Origin: Olsenella massiliensis
GTDB lineage: Bacteria > Actinomycetota > Coriobacteriia > Coriobacteriales > Atopobiaceae
Direction: 5' to 3'
Assembly: GCF_001457795.1 (NCBI RefSeq)
Contig: NZ_LN898210.1
Span: 381,785 to 421,722, forward strand
Length of the DNA stretch: 39,938 bases
In this document: piece after piece, positions 25,098 through 32,095 of the stretch
Position numbering within the stretch: the first letter of the stretch is position 1
How the letters are laid out: every line of letters begins with the position of its first letter
The notes under the pieces: model-generated
Told to the model about the DNA's origin: nothing
Databases searched by the model: none
What the model saw: only the letters and a program-made list of their open reading frames with translations
Position numbers and translations under genes: made by a program

Positions 25098-25340
25098 TCA
25101 CAGCAGGACGCGCTCCACGACCTGCAGCGCCACGATGGCGACCCAGGGAGAGACGTCAATGCCGCCCACGACGGGGACGACGCGCCTGAAGAGCCCGACA
25201 TACGGCTCGACGATGGCGCTCAGGCCGCTGCGGAAGGCCTCGGTGGCCCCCCCGGGCCTGGCGGGAAGCCAGCTCATGATCGCCCAGACGAAGATCAGCA
25301 TCTGATAGGCGTCGAGCAGGCGTGCGAGCAGATGCAGCAT
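25098..25340 (-). CDS. YggT/YlmG family small membrane protein
   Basis: An 80-residue protein with two hydrophobic segments (about residues 8-28 and 58-78), the standard arrangement of half-length YggT/YlmG proteins. The family signature WAIMSWLPARPG and the EPYVGLFRRVVPVVGGIDVSP stretch are clear. Bacterial YggT genes are almost always next to sepF and divIVA and are linked to division or membrane protein organisation, but the precise role is not known. I start at the ATG at 25340, 4 bases after the proC stop, rather than at 25367, which lies inside proC. Confidence 0.9.
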   Translation of the reverse strand: MLHLLARLLDAYQMLIFVWAIMSWLPARPGGATEAFRSGLSAIVEPYVGLFRRVVPVVGGIDVSPWVAIVALQVVERVLL

Positions 25341-25344
25341 TCCG

Positions 25345-26163
25345 TCACTCCCCCCTTCCGGCGGCAAGGTCGGCCGTGCGCGTCAAGGCCGCGTCGACGC
25401 CGCGCTCGATTGCCTCGAAGAGCAGGGGTTCCATGGCCCTCAGCCCGGCCGCCGTCGTCCCGCCGGGCGAGGTGACCCGCTCCATATAGCTGCGCGGGTG
25501 GTCCTTGTCGTCAAGGAGCTGCTGCGCGACGCCCCGCATCGTCACGAGCACCATCTCGCGGGCCATGGCGGCGCCCAGGCCGTGCTCCACTGCGGCGCGC
25601 GTGAGCATGTCGGCAAAAAGCGCGACGTAGGCGGGCCCGCAGGAGACGACCGCTCCCTCGACGTCAAGCTGGTCCTCGCGCATGACGCGCGCCGACCCCA
25701 GGCAGCCGAACAGCGCCACGGCAAGGCTGACGTCCTGCCGTGTCGAGCGCGTCCCGGCGCAGACGGCGCTGGCGCCGGACAGCGCGCGCACCGGCAGGTT
25801 AGGCATGACGCGCACGACCCTCGAGGCGGGCAGGAGCGCCTCGAGGTCGCCGAGCGTCACGCCGGCGGCGATGGACAGCACCAGCCTGCCGTCCAGCAGC
25901 TCGCCGAGCCCTCGCACGGTCGCGGGGAGCACCTGCGGCTTTACTGCCAGGATCACGACGTCGGGCGCAAGGGCGGCCATCGCCGCCGCGTCGGAAAAGC
26001 AGCGAATCCCCAGCTTCTCAAGGGCCGTGCGCTTGTCCTGGTTGTGGTCGGCCACAAGGACGCGAGAGGCCTCCACCGTGCCCGTCCTCACGATGCCCGA
26101 GGCGATGGCCGATCCCATGGCGCCACCGCCGACGATCGCGATGCTCGTGTCAAGCGCTGTCAT
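25345..26163 (-). CDS. proC: Pyrroline-5-carboxylate reductase
   Basis: Catalyses the last step of proline synthesis, NAD(P)H-dependent reduction of pyrroline-5-carboxylate. The 272-residue protein has the N-terminal Rossmann motif IAIVGGGAMGSAI (residues 8-20), VRVMPNLPV, SCGPAYVALFADML and the C-terminal signature VTSPGGTTAAGL. Length and motifs are normal. It starts 2 bases after the sepF stop and ends 4 bases before yggT, so it is translated as part of the division operon. Neighbouring sepF-yggT-divIVA genes are usually contiguous; proC is the metabolic guest here. Other proline genes (proA, proB) are not in the window. Confidence 0.95.
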   Translation of the reverse strand: MTALDTSIAIVGGGAMGSAIASGIVRTGTVEASRVLVADHNQDKRTALEKLGIRCFSDAAAMAALAPDVVILAVKPQVLPATVRGLGELLDGRLVLSIAAGVTLGDLEALLPASRVVRVMPNLPVRALSGASAVCAGTRSTRQDVSLAVALFGCLGSARVMREDQLDVEGAVVSCGPAYVALFADMLTRAAVEHGLGAAMAREMVLVTMRGVAQQLLDDKDHPRSYMERVTSPGGTTAAGLRAMEPLLFEAIERGVDAALTRTADLAAGRGE

Positions 26164-26165
26164 GG

Positions 26166-26927
26166 CTACCTCTCGATGGTCCCGTCCTGGACAAGCTTGT
26201 CCACGTCCTGGTCGCTGAGCTCGATGCCCTGGGGCAGCACCACGAAGACGCGGTCGCCAAGCTCCTCCACCGCGCCTCCGAGACCGCAGGAGAGGCCAAA
26301 GCAGAAGTCGAGGACGCGCTTGGCCGTCTCGATGTTGGTGTTCTTGAAGGCCAGCACGACGGGCTGACCCGTGCGCACGCGCCGCACGACCATCTGGACG
26401 TCGTCATACGAAGCGGGCTTGATGACGTACGGAGGCAGCTTGCCCGACGTGCTCTGGCGCGGGATGGGCTTGAGGCCTATGTCGGCCGGGGTGCGGCCGC
26501 CCGTGGTGTTGCCCAAGAGCGAGTCATGCGAGCTCGACGCGTCGATGTCGTCGCGGTCATACTCGTCGCGATAGTCCCCCTCGCGCGCGTCGCGCTCGCG
26601 GGTGGCATAGCCTCCCCTGTCGCGCTCGACCGGGCGGGCGCGGCGCTCGTCCGCATAGTCGCGGCGCGAGGGCCGGTAGGGACGCTGAGACGCCGCCGTG
26701 GCGGCACCGTCCACCGGGCGCCCCGAGCGCGTGTAGACGGAGACGCTCTCGGCCTCCGGGCGGCGCGTGTTGCCGAGGACCCCCGAGGTCTCGTGCCCGT
26801 CGAGGTCGCGGCCGGCATATGCGGCGCCCTCGTCCTCATACCCGTCGCCGTAGTAGTCGTCGTCATCATAGAAGTCGTCGTCCCGCGGACGGAGCCTGTC
26901 CCTGATGTTGTCAAGAAATCCCATCAT
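26166..26927 (-). CDS. sepF: Cell division protein SepF
   Basis: SepF tethers FtsZ filaments to the membrane and is the main FtsZ anchor in actinobacteria, which lack FtsA. The 253-residue protein begins with the short amphipathic membrane-binding helix MMGFLDNIRDRL. A long, probably disordered linker (about 13-160) follows, first very acidic and tyrosine-rich (DDDFYDDDDYYGDGYEDEG), then rich in Arg and Asp. The conserved SepF domain is at about 168-250: PASYDDVQMVVRRVRTGQPV, NIETAKRVLDF and GDRVFVVLPQGIELSD. It is longer than the 150-residue Bacillus protein because of the linker. The start is one of two adjacent ATGs at 26927/26924, with AAAGGCAGG upstream. Confidence 0.95.
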   Translation of the reverse strand: MMGFLDNIRDRLRPRDDDFYDDDDYYGDGYEDEGAAYAGRDLDGHETSGVLGNTRRPEAESVSVYTRSGRPVDGAATAASQRPYRPSRRDYADERRARPVERDRGGYATRERDAREGDYRDEYDRDDIDASSSHDSLLGNTTGGRTPADIGLKPIPRQSTSGKLPPYVIKPASYDDVQMVVRRVRTGQPVVLAFKNTNIETAKRVLDFCFGLSCGLGGAVEELGDRVFVVLPQGIELSDQDVDKLVQDGTIER

Positions 26928-26985
26928 ACCTGCCTTTCCGACGGTCCGACGCGGGGTCGGGCCTCCTGAAGCCGCACGTTTTTTG

Positions 26986-27717
26986 CTACGCGATCGTATA
27001 CCCCGGGTCGAAGACGACCCTGCCCAACCTCACGATGGTAGAGCCCTCCTCGACGGCCGCCTGGAAGTCGTCGCTCATGCCTGCCGAGAGCTGCTCCAAA
27101 GGCAGTCCCGAGATCTGCCTGAGCTCCTCCGCCAGCTCGCGCAGGCCCGCGAAGGTCCTGCGCGCGGCGGCGGCATCATGTGCCGGCGCCATGGTCATGA
27201 GGCCCCTGACGGCAATGCCCTCCAGGCCGGCGAGCTGGTCGATGTCCCTTCGCAGCTCCTGGACGGAGAAGCCCCCTTTTGACGCCTCGCCGCTCACGTT
27301 GACCTCCAGCAGCACCTCGCTCACGATGCCGCGCCGGGCGGCGCGCTTGGCGATGGAGGTCGCAAGATGCAGCGACGACACGGAGTGGATGAGGGCCACC
27401 CTGCCCAGCACCTGATTGATCTTGTTGGTCTGGAGGTTGCCGACCATGTCAAAGCGCAGCGGGCTCAGCTCGGGATGAGCCGCCAGGGCGGCGAGCTTGC
27501 GACTGAGCTCCTGGGGTCGGTTCTCGCCAAAGCGACGGTAGCCCGCCCGCCAGGCGGCAGCCACCTGCTCGGGCCCGACCGTCTTCGAGACGGCGACGAG
27601 CGTCACGTCGTCGGCGCGCCGCCCGCTGCGACGGGCGGCCTCGCCCAGCAGCTCGAGGATGCGTGCGCGGCGGCGCCCGAGAAAGGCCACGGCGTCAATC
27701 TGACGCTCGTCACTCAT
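26986..27717 (-). CDS. YggS family pyridoxal-phosphate homeostasis protein
   Basis: A 243-residue single-domain PLP-binding protein (YggS/PLPBP/YlmE), a TIM barrel related to alanine racemase that controls cellular PLP levels. The PLP lysine is Lys45 in LVAVSKTV. Other family motifs are FGENRPQEL, MVGNLQTNKINQVL and LSAGMSDDFQAAV followed by EEGSTIVRLGRVVF. The ATG at 27717 overlaps the pgeF stop in ATGA, with GGGAGGTG upstream. The yggS-sepF-yggT neighbourhood is conserved across Gram-positive bacteria; this gene is followed by a 58-base gap before sepF. Confidence 0.95.
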   Translation of the reverse strand: MSDERQIDAVAFLGRRRARILELLGEAARRSGRRADDVTLVAVSKTVGPEQVAAAWRAGYRRFGENRPQELSRKLAALAAHPELSPLRFDMVGNLQTNKINQVLGRVALIHSVSSLHLATSIAKRAARRGIVSEVLLEVNVSGEASKGGFSVQELRRDIDQLAGLEGIAVRGLMTMAPAHDAAAARRTFAGLRELAEELRQISGLPLEQLSAGMSDDFQAAVEEGSTIVRLGRVVFDPGYTIA

Positions 27718-28541
27718 GCGACGACACCTCCCTCAGCCTGAGCGTCGATCATGGCAAGGGCGCCCTGTCGCCCGCAGCACCCGTTCTGGGCTCGATACGA
27801 GAAGAACCTCTCGGGGGAGCTGGCGGTGGAGACGCCCGCGTCACAGACCCTCTCCCTTTCCACCCCGACCCCCTCGAGCGCCACGCGCACCGCCTCGGCC
27901 AGATCAAGCCTGCGCCCGCCCGCCCTGACGCCGTCGCCGAACTCCCGCGCGAACCGTCCGAGCAAATCGTCGGACACCTCGTAGTCCTGTCCCGTCACGT
28001 GTGGGCCGATGTAGGCCACAAGCTCGGAGCAGCCGCATCCAAGCTCGTGCGCGAGCGCCGTCGCCGCCTGCGCGGCGACGCGCCGCATCGTGCCCTTCCA
28101 GCCCGAATGGGCGATGGCAAACCCCCCCTGCCCCACGAGCACCACGGGCAGGCAGTCGGCAAAGCAGAGCAGGACGGGAACGCGGGGCGCGACGCATACG
28201 ACGGCGTCGGCTCCCTCCCGCGCCCGCAGTCGGGCCTCTTCGAGCGCCTCGTCGCCGCATGAGCGTATGGTGACGATGTCGTCGCCGTGCACCTGCCTGG
28301 GCGCGACGAGGCGCTCGGCGCAGTCCTGCGCCCCTATGGCGGCAAGCGCGCGTCGACGGTTCTCTCTCACGTGCTCCGGACTGTCCCCGCAGGAGTCGCC
28401 CAGGTTGAGCGAGGCCCAGGGGCCTGAGGACACCCCACCTGCTCGCTCCGTGAAGGCAAGCGTCACCCCGCCGGGACGGCGCGCGTCGCCCAGGAAGCTC
28501 ACTCCCTGCGAGCTCAGACGGCTGAGGCTGGGGACGTCCAT
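27714..28541 (-). CDS. pgeF: Purine nucleoside/polyphenol oxidase-like protein PgeF (YfiH)
   Basis: A 275-residue member of the YfiH/DUF152 (laccase-domain) family. Current work on relatives assigns either purine nucleoside phosphorylase/deaminase activity or a peptidoglycan-editing role in removing misincorporated residues from muropeptide precursors. The conserved metal-site residues are present: His85 in RQVHGDDIV, Cys130 in CFADCLPVVL and His145 in IAHSGWKGT. The ATG at 28541 begins one base after the ftsZ stop (GAGGAG about 12 bases upstream), and the 3' end overlaps yggS by four bases. An editing role fits its place among wall and division genes, but the sequence alone cannot decide this. 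Confidence 0.9.
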   Translation of the reverse strand: MDVPSLSRLSSQGVSFLGDARRPGGVTLAFTERAGGVSSGPWASLNLGDSCGDSPEHVRENRRRALAAIGAQDCAERLVAPRQVHGDDIVTIRSCGDEALEEARLRAREGADAVVCVAPRVPVLLCFADCLPVVLVGQGGFAIAHSGWKGTMRRVAAQAATALAHELGCGCSELVAYIGPHVTGQDYEVSDDLLGRFAREFGDGVRAGGRRLDLAEAVRVALEGVGVERERVCDAGVSTASSPERFFSYRAQNGCCGRQGALAMIDAQAEGGVVA

Positions 28542-28542
28542 G

Positions 28543-29685
28543 CTAGATGCGACTCCTCTTGAGGAACTCGGGGATGTCAAACTCCTTGTCGTTGTTGGAG
28601 CCCGAGGAGCGCGTGGCGTCGCCGGCGCCCGATCCGGAGCCCGTCGCGCGCGACTTGGTGACGGAGGGCTGGCTGCGGGCGCTGCGGCGACTGTCCACGC
28701 CCAGCGAGGGGAGGGACTGCTGGACGTTGACGTCCTTGAACCCCGTGGCGATGACCGTCACCCGCACCTGGTCGCCCAGGCTCTCGTCGACGACCGTGCC
28801 AAAGATGATGTTGGCGTCGGGATCGACGTTCTTGGCCACGACGTCGGCCGCGTCGTTGATCTCCTGGATGCCGAGATCCTTGTTGCCGGCGATCGAGAGG
28901 AGCACGCGCGTCGCGCCGTCGATGGAGCTCTCGAGCAGGCGGGAGGCGATGGCCTCCTCTGCGGCGTCGATGGCCCTGCTGTCCCCCGAGGCCGTGCCCA
29001 CGCCCATCATAGCCGTGCCCGCGCCGCGCATGATGGTGCAGACGTCGGCAAAGTCGAGGTTGATGAGGCCGGGGACGGTGATGAGGTCGGTGATGCCCTG
29101 CGTGCCCTTGCACAGCACGTCGTCCGCCATGCGGAACGCCTCGATGAAGGTGGTCTTCTTCTCGGAGAGGTCAAGGAGGCGGTCGTTGGGAATGACGATG
29201 AGGGCGTCGACGCTGTCGGAGAGCGTCTGGATGCCGTCGGCGGCGCGGCTGGTGCGCGGACGGCCCTCAAAGGAGAAGGGCTTCGTCACGACGCCCACGG
29301 TCAGGGCGCCCACGTCGTTCTTGGCGATGTCGGCAACGACGGGGGCCGCGCCCGTGCCGGTGCCGCCACCCTCGCCCGCGGTGATGAAGACCATGTCGGC
29401 GCCGGCGAGGGCCTGCTTGATCTCGTCGTGCGAGTCCTCGGCCGCCTCGGCGCCCACCTCGGGGTTGGCGCCGGCGCCCAGGCCGCGCGTGATGTCCTGG
29501 CCGATGTGGACCTTGATGTCGGCGTCCGAGATGGCGAGCGCCTGGGCGTCGGTGTTGATGGCGACGAACTCGACGCCGCGGATGCCCTCCTCGATCATGC
29601 GGTTGACGGCGTTGGAGCCGCCGCCGCCCACGCCCACGACCTTGATGACGGCCATGTAGTTGCTGGGGATGTCTGAGTCGATCAT
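28543..29685 (-). CDS. ftsZ: Cell division protein FtsZ
   Basis: The tubulin-like GTPase that forms the division ring. The 380-residue protein has [15 protein letters not shown] near the N-terminus, the tubulin signature GGGTGTG at residues 106-112 and the T7 synergy loop NLDFADV at 209-215. A short Ser/Arg-rich linker ends in the conserved C-terminal peptide [12 protein letters not shown], which binds SepF. I chose the ATG at 29685 (MIDSDIP) because of an excellent GAGGAGG ribosome site; an in-frame extension to 29817 has no FtsZ character. It is the first gene after a 428-base non-coding stretch, so it probably has its own promoter besides read-through from the mur genes. Confidence 0.98.
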   Translation of the reverse strand: MIDSDIPSNYMAVIKVVGVGGGGSNAVNRMIEEGIRGVEFVAINTDAQALAISDADIKVHIGQDITRGLGAGANPEVGAEAAEDSHDEIKQALAGADMVFITAGEGGGTGTGAAPVVADIAKNDVGALTVGVVTKPFSFEGRPRTSRAADGIQTLSDSVDALIVIPNDRLLDLSEKKTTFIEAFRMADDVLCKGTQGITDLITVPGLINLDFADVCTIMRGAGTAMMGVGTASGDSRAIDAAEEAIASRLLESSIDGATRVLLSIAGNKDLGIQEINDAADVVAKNVDPDANIIFGTVVDESLGDQVRVTVIATGFKDVNVQQSLPSLGVDSRRSARSQPSVTKSRATGSGSGAGDATRSSGSNNDKEFDIPEFLKRSRI

Positions 29686-30113
29686 GGTTCCTCCTCGCTT
29701 GGTGGCAGACTCCGGCTCGTCGGTCTCGGTGGCCTCACGCCGTTGGGGCCCGCCCGTCTTGGGGGCTCGCACCCTGGCGTGTGCCTTGAGATGACTCGCA
29801 CGTTGTTTCGGTTTCATGCCTCGTCCCGCCTCGATACTGCGTGTGGTCGCTCCTAAGCTTCGTGACAGCGCATCGTAAAGGAACCATAAACCTCAGGTAG
29901 ACCCCTATGGCTTACACAAAGCGCGTTAGTGTCGCACATGCGGCAAACGAACGTCAACAATCGTCGGGAAATTGTGAAATGCCCAGGTGCGAGCGGCAGG
30001 TGAACTAAAATCACCCCTCTAGCTCCACTTGAGGCTTACCTTGATCACATCGTCGCGACGACACAGGCGAGCGTCGCGACGCGCGGGCGGGAGCACGCCG
30101 GCACGACCGGCGC
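29686..30113 (-). promoter_or_regulatory. Long non-coding region between ftsQ and ftsZ
   Basis: The largest gap in the division cluster, 428 bases. No convincing protein is encoded; the in-frame extension of ftsZ to 29817 lacks a ribosome site. The part from 29860 to 30020 is richer in A and T than its flanks, as for promoters. TTGACG (minus strand, 29957-29952) is a good -35 candidate, but the matching -10 (GACACT 18 bases on) is poor. Directly after ftsQ lie two copies of a palindromic decamer. The region most likely holds the ftsZ promoters and perhaps a regulator site. Confidence 0.6.
30051..30081. repeat. Two palindromic decamers CGTCGCGACG 21 bases apart
   Basis: CGTCGCGACG occurs at 30051-30060 and again at 30072-30081. 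Each copy is a perfect palindrome, and with flanks they extend to 12 bases (TCGTCGCGACGA and GCGTCGCGACGC). The centre-to-centre distance is 21 bases, two turns of B-DNA. They could be a pair of operator half-sites on one DNA face, or pair with each other as an mRNA hairpin with an 11-base loop after ftsQ. No U run follows. Confidence 0.6.
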
Positions 30114-31175
30114 CTATGTTCCCGTCGCCTCCTGCCCGGCGTCCGCAGGCTGGGCGTCCTGCCCGGCGGCGAGCCCAGAGGGCGCGCCGTCTCCGACGGC
30201 ACCGCTGCCCGCCTGGACGTCATCCGACTCGAGGGCGCGGTAGCCGGGACTGCTCGCGTTGCGCACGTTGACGTACGTGAGCCGGTGCTGATGCTCGTCA
30301 AGGATGCGCAGGATGGCCGACTGCTTGGCATCGACGTTCGCGGCGGGTCCCAGCGACACCACGACCCCGCTCGACAGGACGCAGGCAATCGAGTCCACGC
30401 TGGGTATCGAGTAGCTCACGATCTGGGACCTGAGCTCGTCCGAGAAGTTCTCCTGGTAGGACCGGACCGCCTCGATGACGTCGTCCGTGGACTCGTGGCC
30501 GGCCACGGGGCTCACGGTGCCGGGGGCCCCGGTCAGAAGCAGGACGCCAAGCTCGCTCGCCTTGGCGAGCGCCACCTCGTTGATGGTCTGCCCGGGCCCG
30601 ACCTCGAGGGGGCAGGGCTCGATCCAGACGCCGCCCTTGCCCAGCAGCCAGGCGATGTCCCCAGTCCCCATGACCACGATGGCGGCGACGTCGCGCTCGC
30701 GCACCGTGATGCGCAATCGGTCGGGAAACACCCTCGTGTAGCTGACGCCGTCGACCCAGGGGTTCTTCCTGAGTCGCTCGGTGACGGCGGCCTCGTCGAG
30801 GTTGAGCAGCGTCGAGCGCGCGTCCACGTTGGCGAGCCTGACGATGGTGGCGGCGTCCATGTGGGCGCTGGCGTCCGCCTCGACGCCCGTTATGGTGAAG
30901 GCGGACGTGTATGAGAGGGCGAGCAGGGCGAAAAGGCCCAGCAGGGCCATGGTGGCGAGGGCTATGCATATGACGATGGCGCGGCGTATGGGAATCTGCC
31001 TGCGGTCCCGCTCGGCGCTCGACGTCCGACGGTCCGGCGCGATGGTGCGCTTGGACGGCGTCGGGCGGGCGTCCTGCGGGTGCGGCCGTCGCGGGCTCGT
31101 GCGCCGGCGCAGGTCGCCCAGGGTGAACCTCCCCTCGCGCCCCGTCGGGCGTCGGGTGCCTCTCTGCCTTGCCAT
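30114..31175 (-). CDS. ftsQ: Cell division protein FtsQ/DivIB
   Basis: A bitopic division protein that links the cytoplasmic ring with the septal wall synthase. The 353-residue protein has an Arg/Pro-rich cytoplasmic N-terminus of about 63 residues, one membrane segment (about 65-90, AIVICIALATMALLGLFALL), a POTRA domain (about 91-160, starting FTITGVEADAS and including KNPWVDGVSYTRVFPDRLRI) and the FtsQ/DivIB beta domain to about 310. A low-complexity Ala/Gly/Asp tail of about 40 residues ends the protein. The ATG at 31175 is 5 bases past the murB stop, so the two are probably coupled; the ribosome site is weak. The N-terminal basic region is longer than in E. coli, as is common in actinobacteria. 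Confidence 0.94.
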   Translation of the reverse strand: MARQRGTRRPTGREGRFTLGDLRRRTSPRRPHPQDARPTPSKRTIAPDRRTSSAERDRRQIPIRRAIVICIALATMALLGLFALLALSYTSAFTITGVEADASAHMDAATIVRLANVDARSTLLNLDEAAVTERLRKNPWVDGVSYTRVFPDRLRITVRERDVAAIVVMGTGDIAWLLGKGGVWIEPCPLEVGPGQTINEVALAKASELGVLLLTGAPGTVSPVAGHESTDDVIEAVRSYQENFSDELRSQIVSYSIPSVDSIACVLSSGVVVSLGPAANVDAKQSAILRILDEHQHRLTYVNVRNASSPGYRALESDDVQAGSGAVGDGAPSGLAAGQDAQPADAGQEATGT

Positions 31176-31180
31176 GCCGA

Positions 31181-32095
31181 TCAGGTCCCGAAGCCCAGGA
31201 ACTTGACGTCAGGCGCAAGGTCAAGCCCAAAGCGGTCGAGGACGGCGTCGTGCATGCGTCCCATGAGCGTGATGACGTCCTGCGCAGTGGCGCCGCCCCT
31301 GTTGACGATCACGTTTCCCTGCGTCGCGCTCACCTGGGCGCCGCCTTCCGTGGCGCCCCTCAGCCCGCAGCGCCCGATGAGGCGCGCCGCCGACTCGTCA
31401 GGCGGGTCCCTGAAGACGGCGCCTCCCGAGGGGGCGCCCAGGGGCAGCGCACGGCGACGCTGCGCGACGTATCGGTTCATCTCGGCGGCGATGGCGGCCT
31501 TCTCGCCAGCGACGAGCCTCAGGTCTGCCTCCAGGATGATGGTGCCGGACCCGACGTCGGCATGGCGGCGTCCCCACTCGATGTCCGACGCGGCCAGGCG
31601 CGCGAGACGCCCGTCACGGTCGGTCACGACGACGCTCTCCACGAGCTGCCCTATCTGGCGCTCGCGCGTGCCGGCGTTGAGCGCGACGGCGCCGCCCAGG
31701 GTGCCGGGAATGCCCATGCAGAACTCCAGGCCGCCCAGGCAGTGCGTGAGCGTCTCGCGCAGGAGCTTGGGCAGGGGCACGCCGGCGCCGGCCGTGACGA
31801 GGCCGTCGTCGCGGATGACGACGCGCGACAGCTCGCGCCCCAGCTCGATCACGCAGCCCCGGTAGCCCTCGTCCGACACGAGGACGTTGGAGCCCTTGCC
31901 AAGGATCACCCATGCCATGCCCTCGCGGCCGAGCACCTCGAGCGTGCGCGTGAGCGCGCGCAGGCTGTGGGCGCGCACGAAGAGGTCGGCGGGTCCCCCG
32001 ATGCGCCAGGAGGTGCGGTGCGCGAGCCGCTCGTCGCGCAGCACCTCGCCGTCAATCGCGCCCGAGAGCGACATGTAGGCATTGAACAGGCTCAC
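31181..32095 (-). CDS. murB: UDP-N-acetylenolpyruvoylglucosamine reductase
   Basis: Flavoenzyme reducing UDP-GlcNAc-enolpyruvate to UDP-MurNAc. The 304-residue protein has the FAD-binding segments TSWRIGGPADLF (28-39), ILGKGSNVLVSD (64-75) and MGIPGTLGGAVALNAGT (127-143). The type II-like C-terminal domain includes GGAQVSATQGNVIVN. An oddity: the motif that normally reads PSxGSVF, whose serine is the general acid, reads PSGGAVF here (222-228), with Ala226 at the serine position. The start is a GTG at 32095 directly abutting the murC stop, with AGGCGGGA upstream; an ATG eight codons in is possible but has no ribosome site. It lies between murC and ftsQ, the usual actinobacterial order. Confidence 0.94.
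   Translation of the reverse strand: MSLFNAYMSLSGAIDGEVLRDERLAHRTSWRIGGPADLFVRAHSLRALTRTLEVLGREGMAWVILGKGSNVLVSDEGYRGCVIELGRELSRVVIRDDGLVTAGAGVPLPKLLRETLTHCLGGLEFCMGIPGTLGGAVALNAGTRERQIGQLVESVVVTDRDGRLARLAASDIEWGRRHADVGSGTIILEADLRLVAGEKAAIAAEMNRYVAQRRRALPLGAPSGGAVFRDPPDESAARLIGRCGLRGATEGGAQVSATQGNVIVNRGGATAQDVITLMGRMHDAVLDRFGLDLAPDVKFLGFGT

Noticed and set aside
29686-29817. A 44-residue N-terminal extension of FtsZ starting at 29817
   Set aside because: It is basic low-complexity sequence with no ribosome site, while GAGGAGG stands directly before the ATG at 29685.
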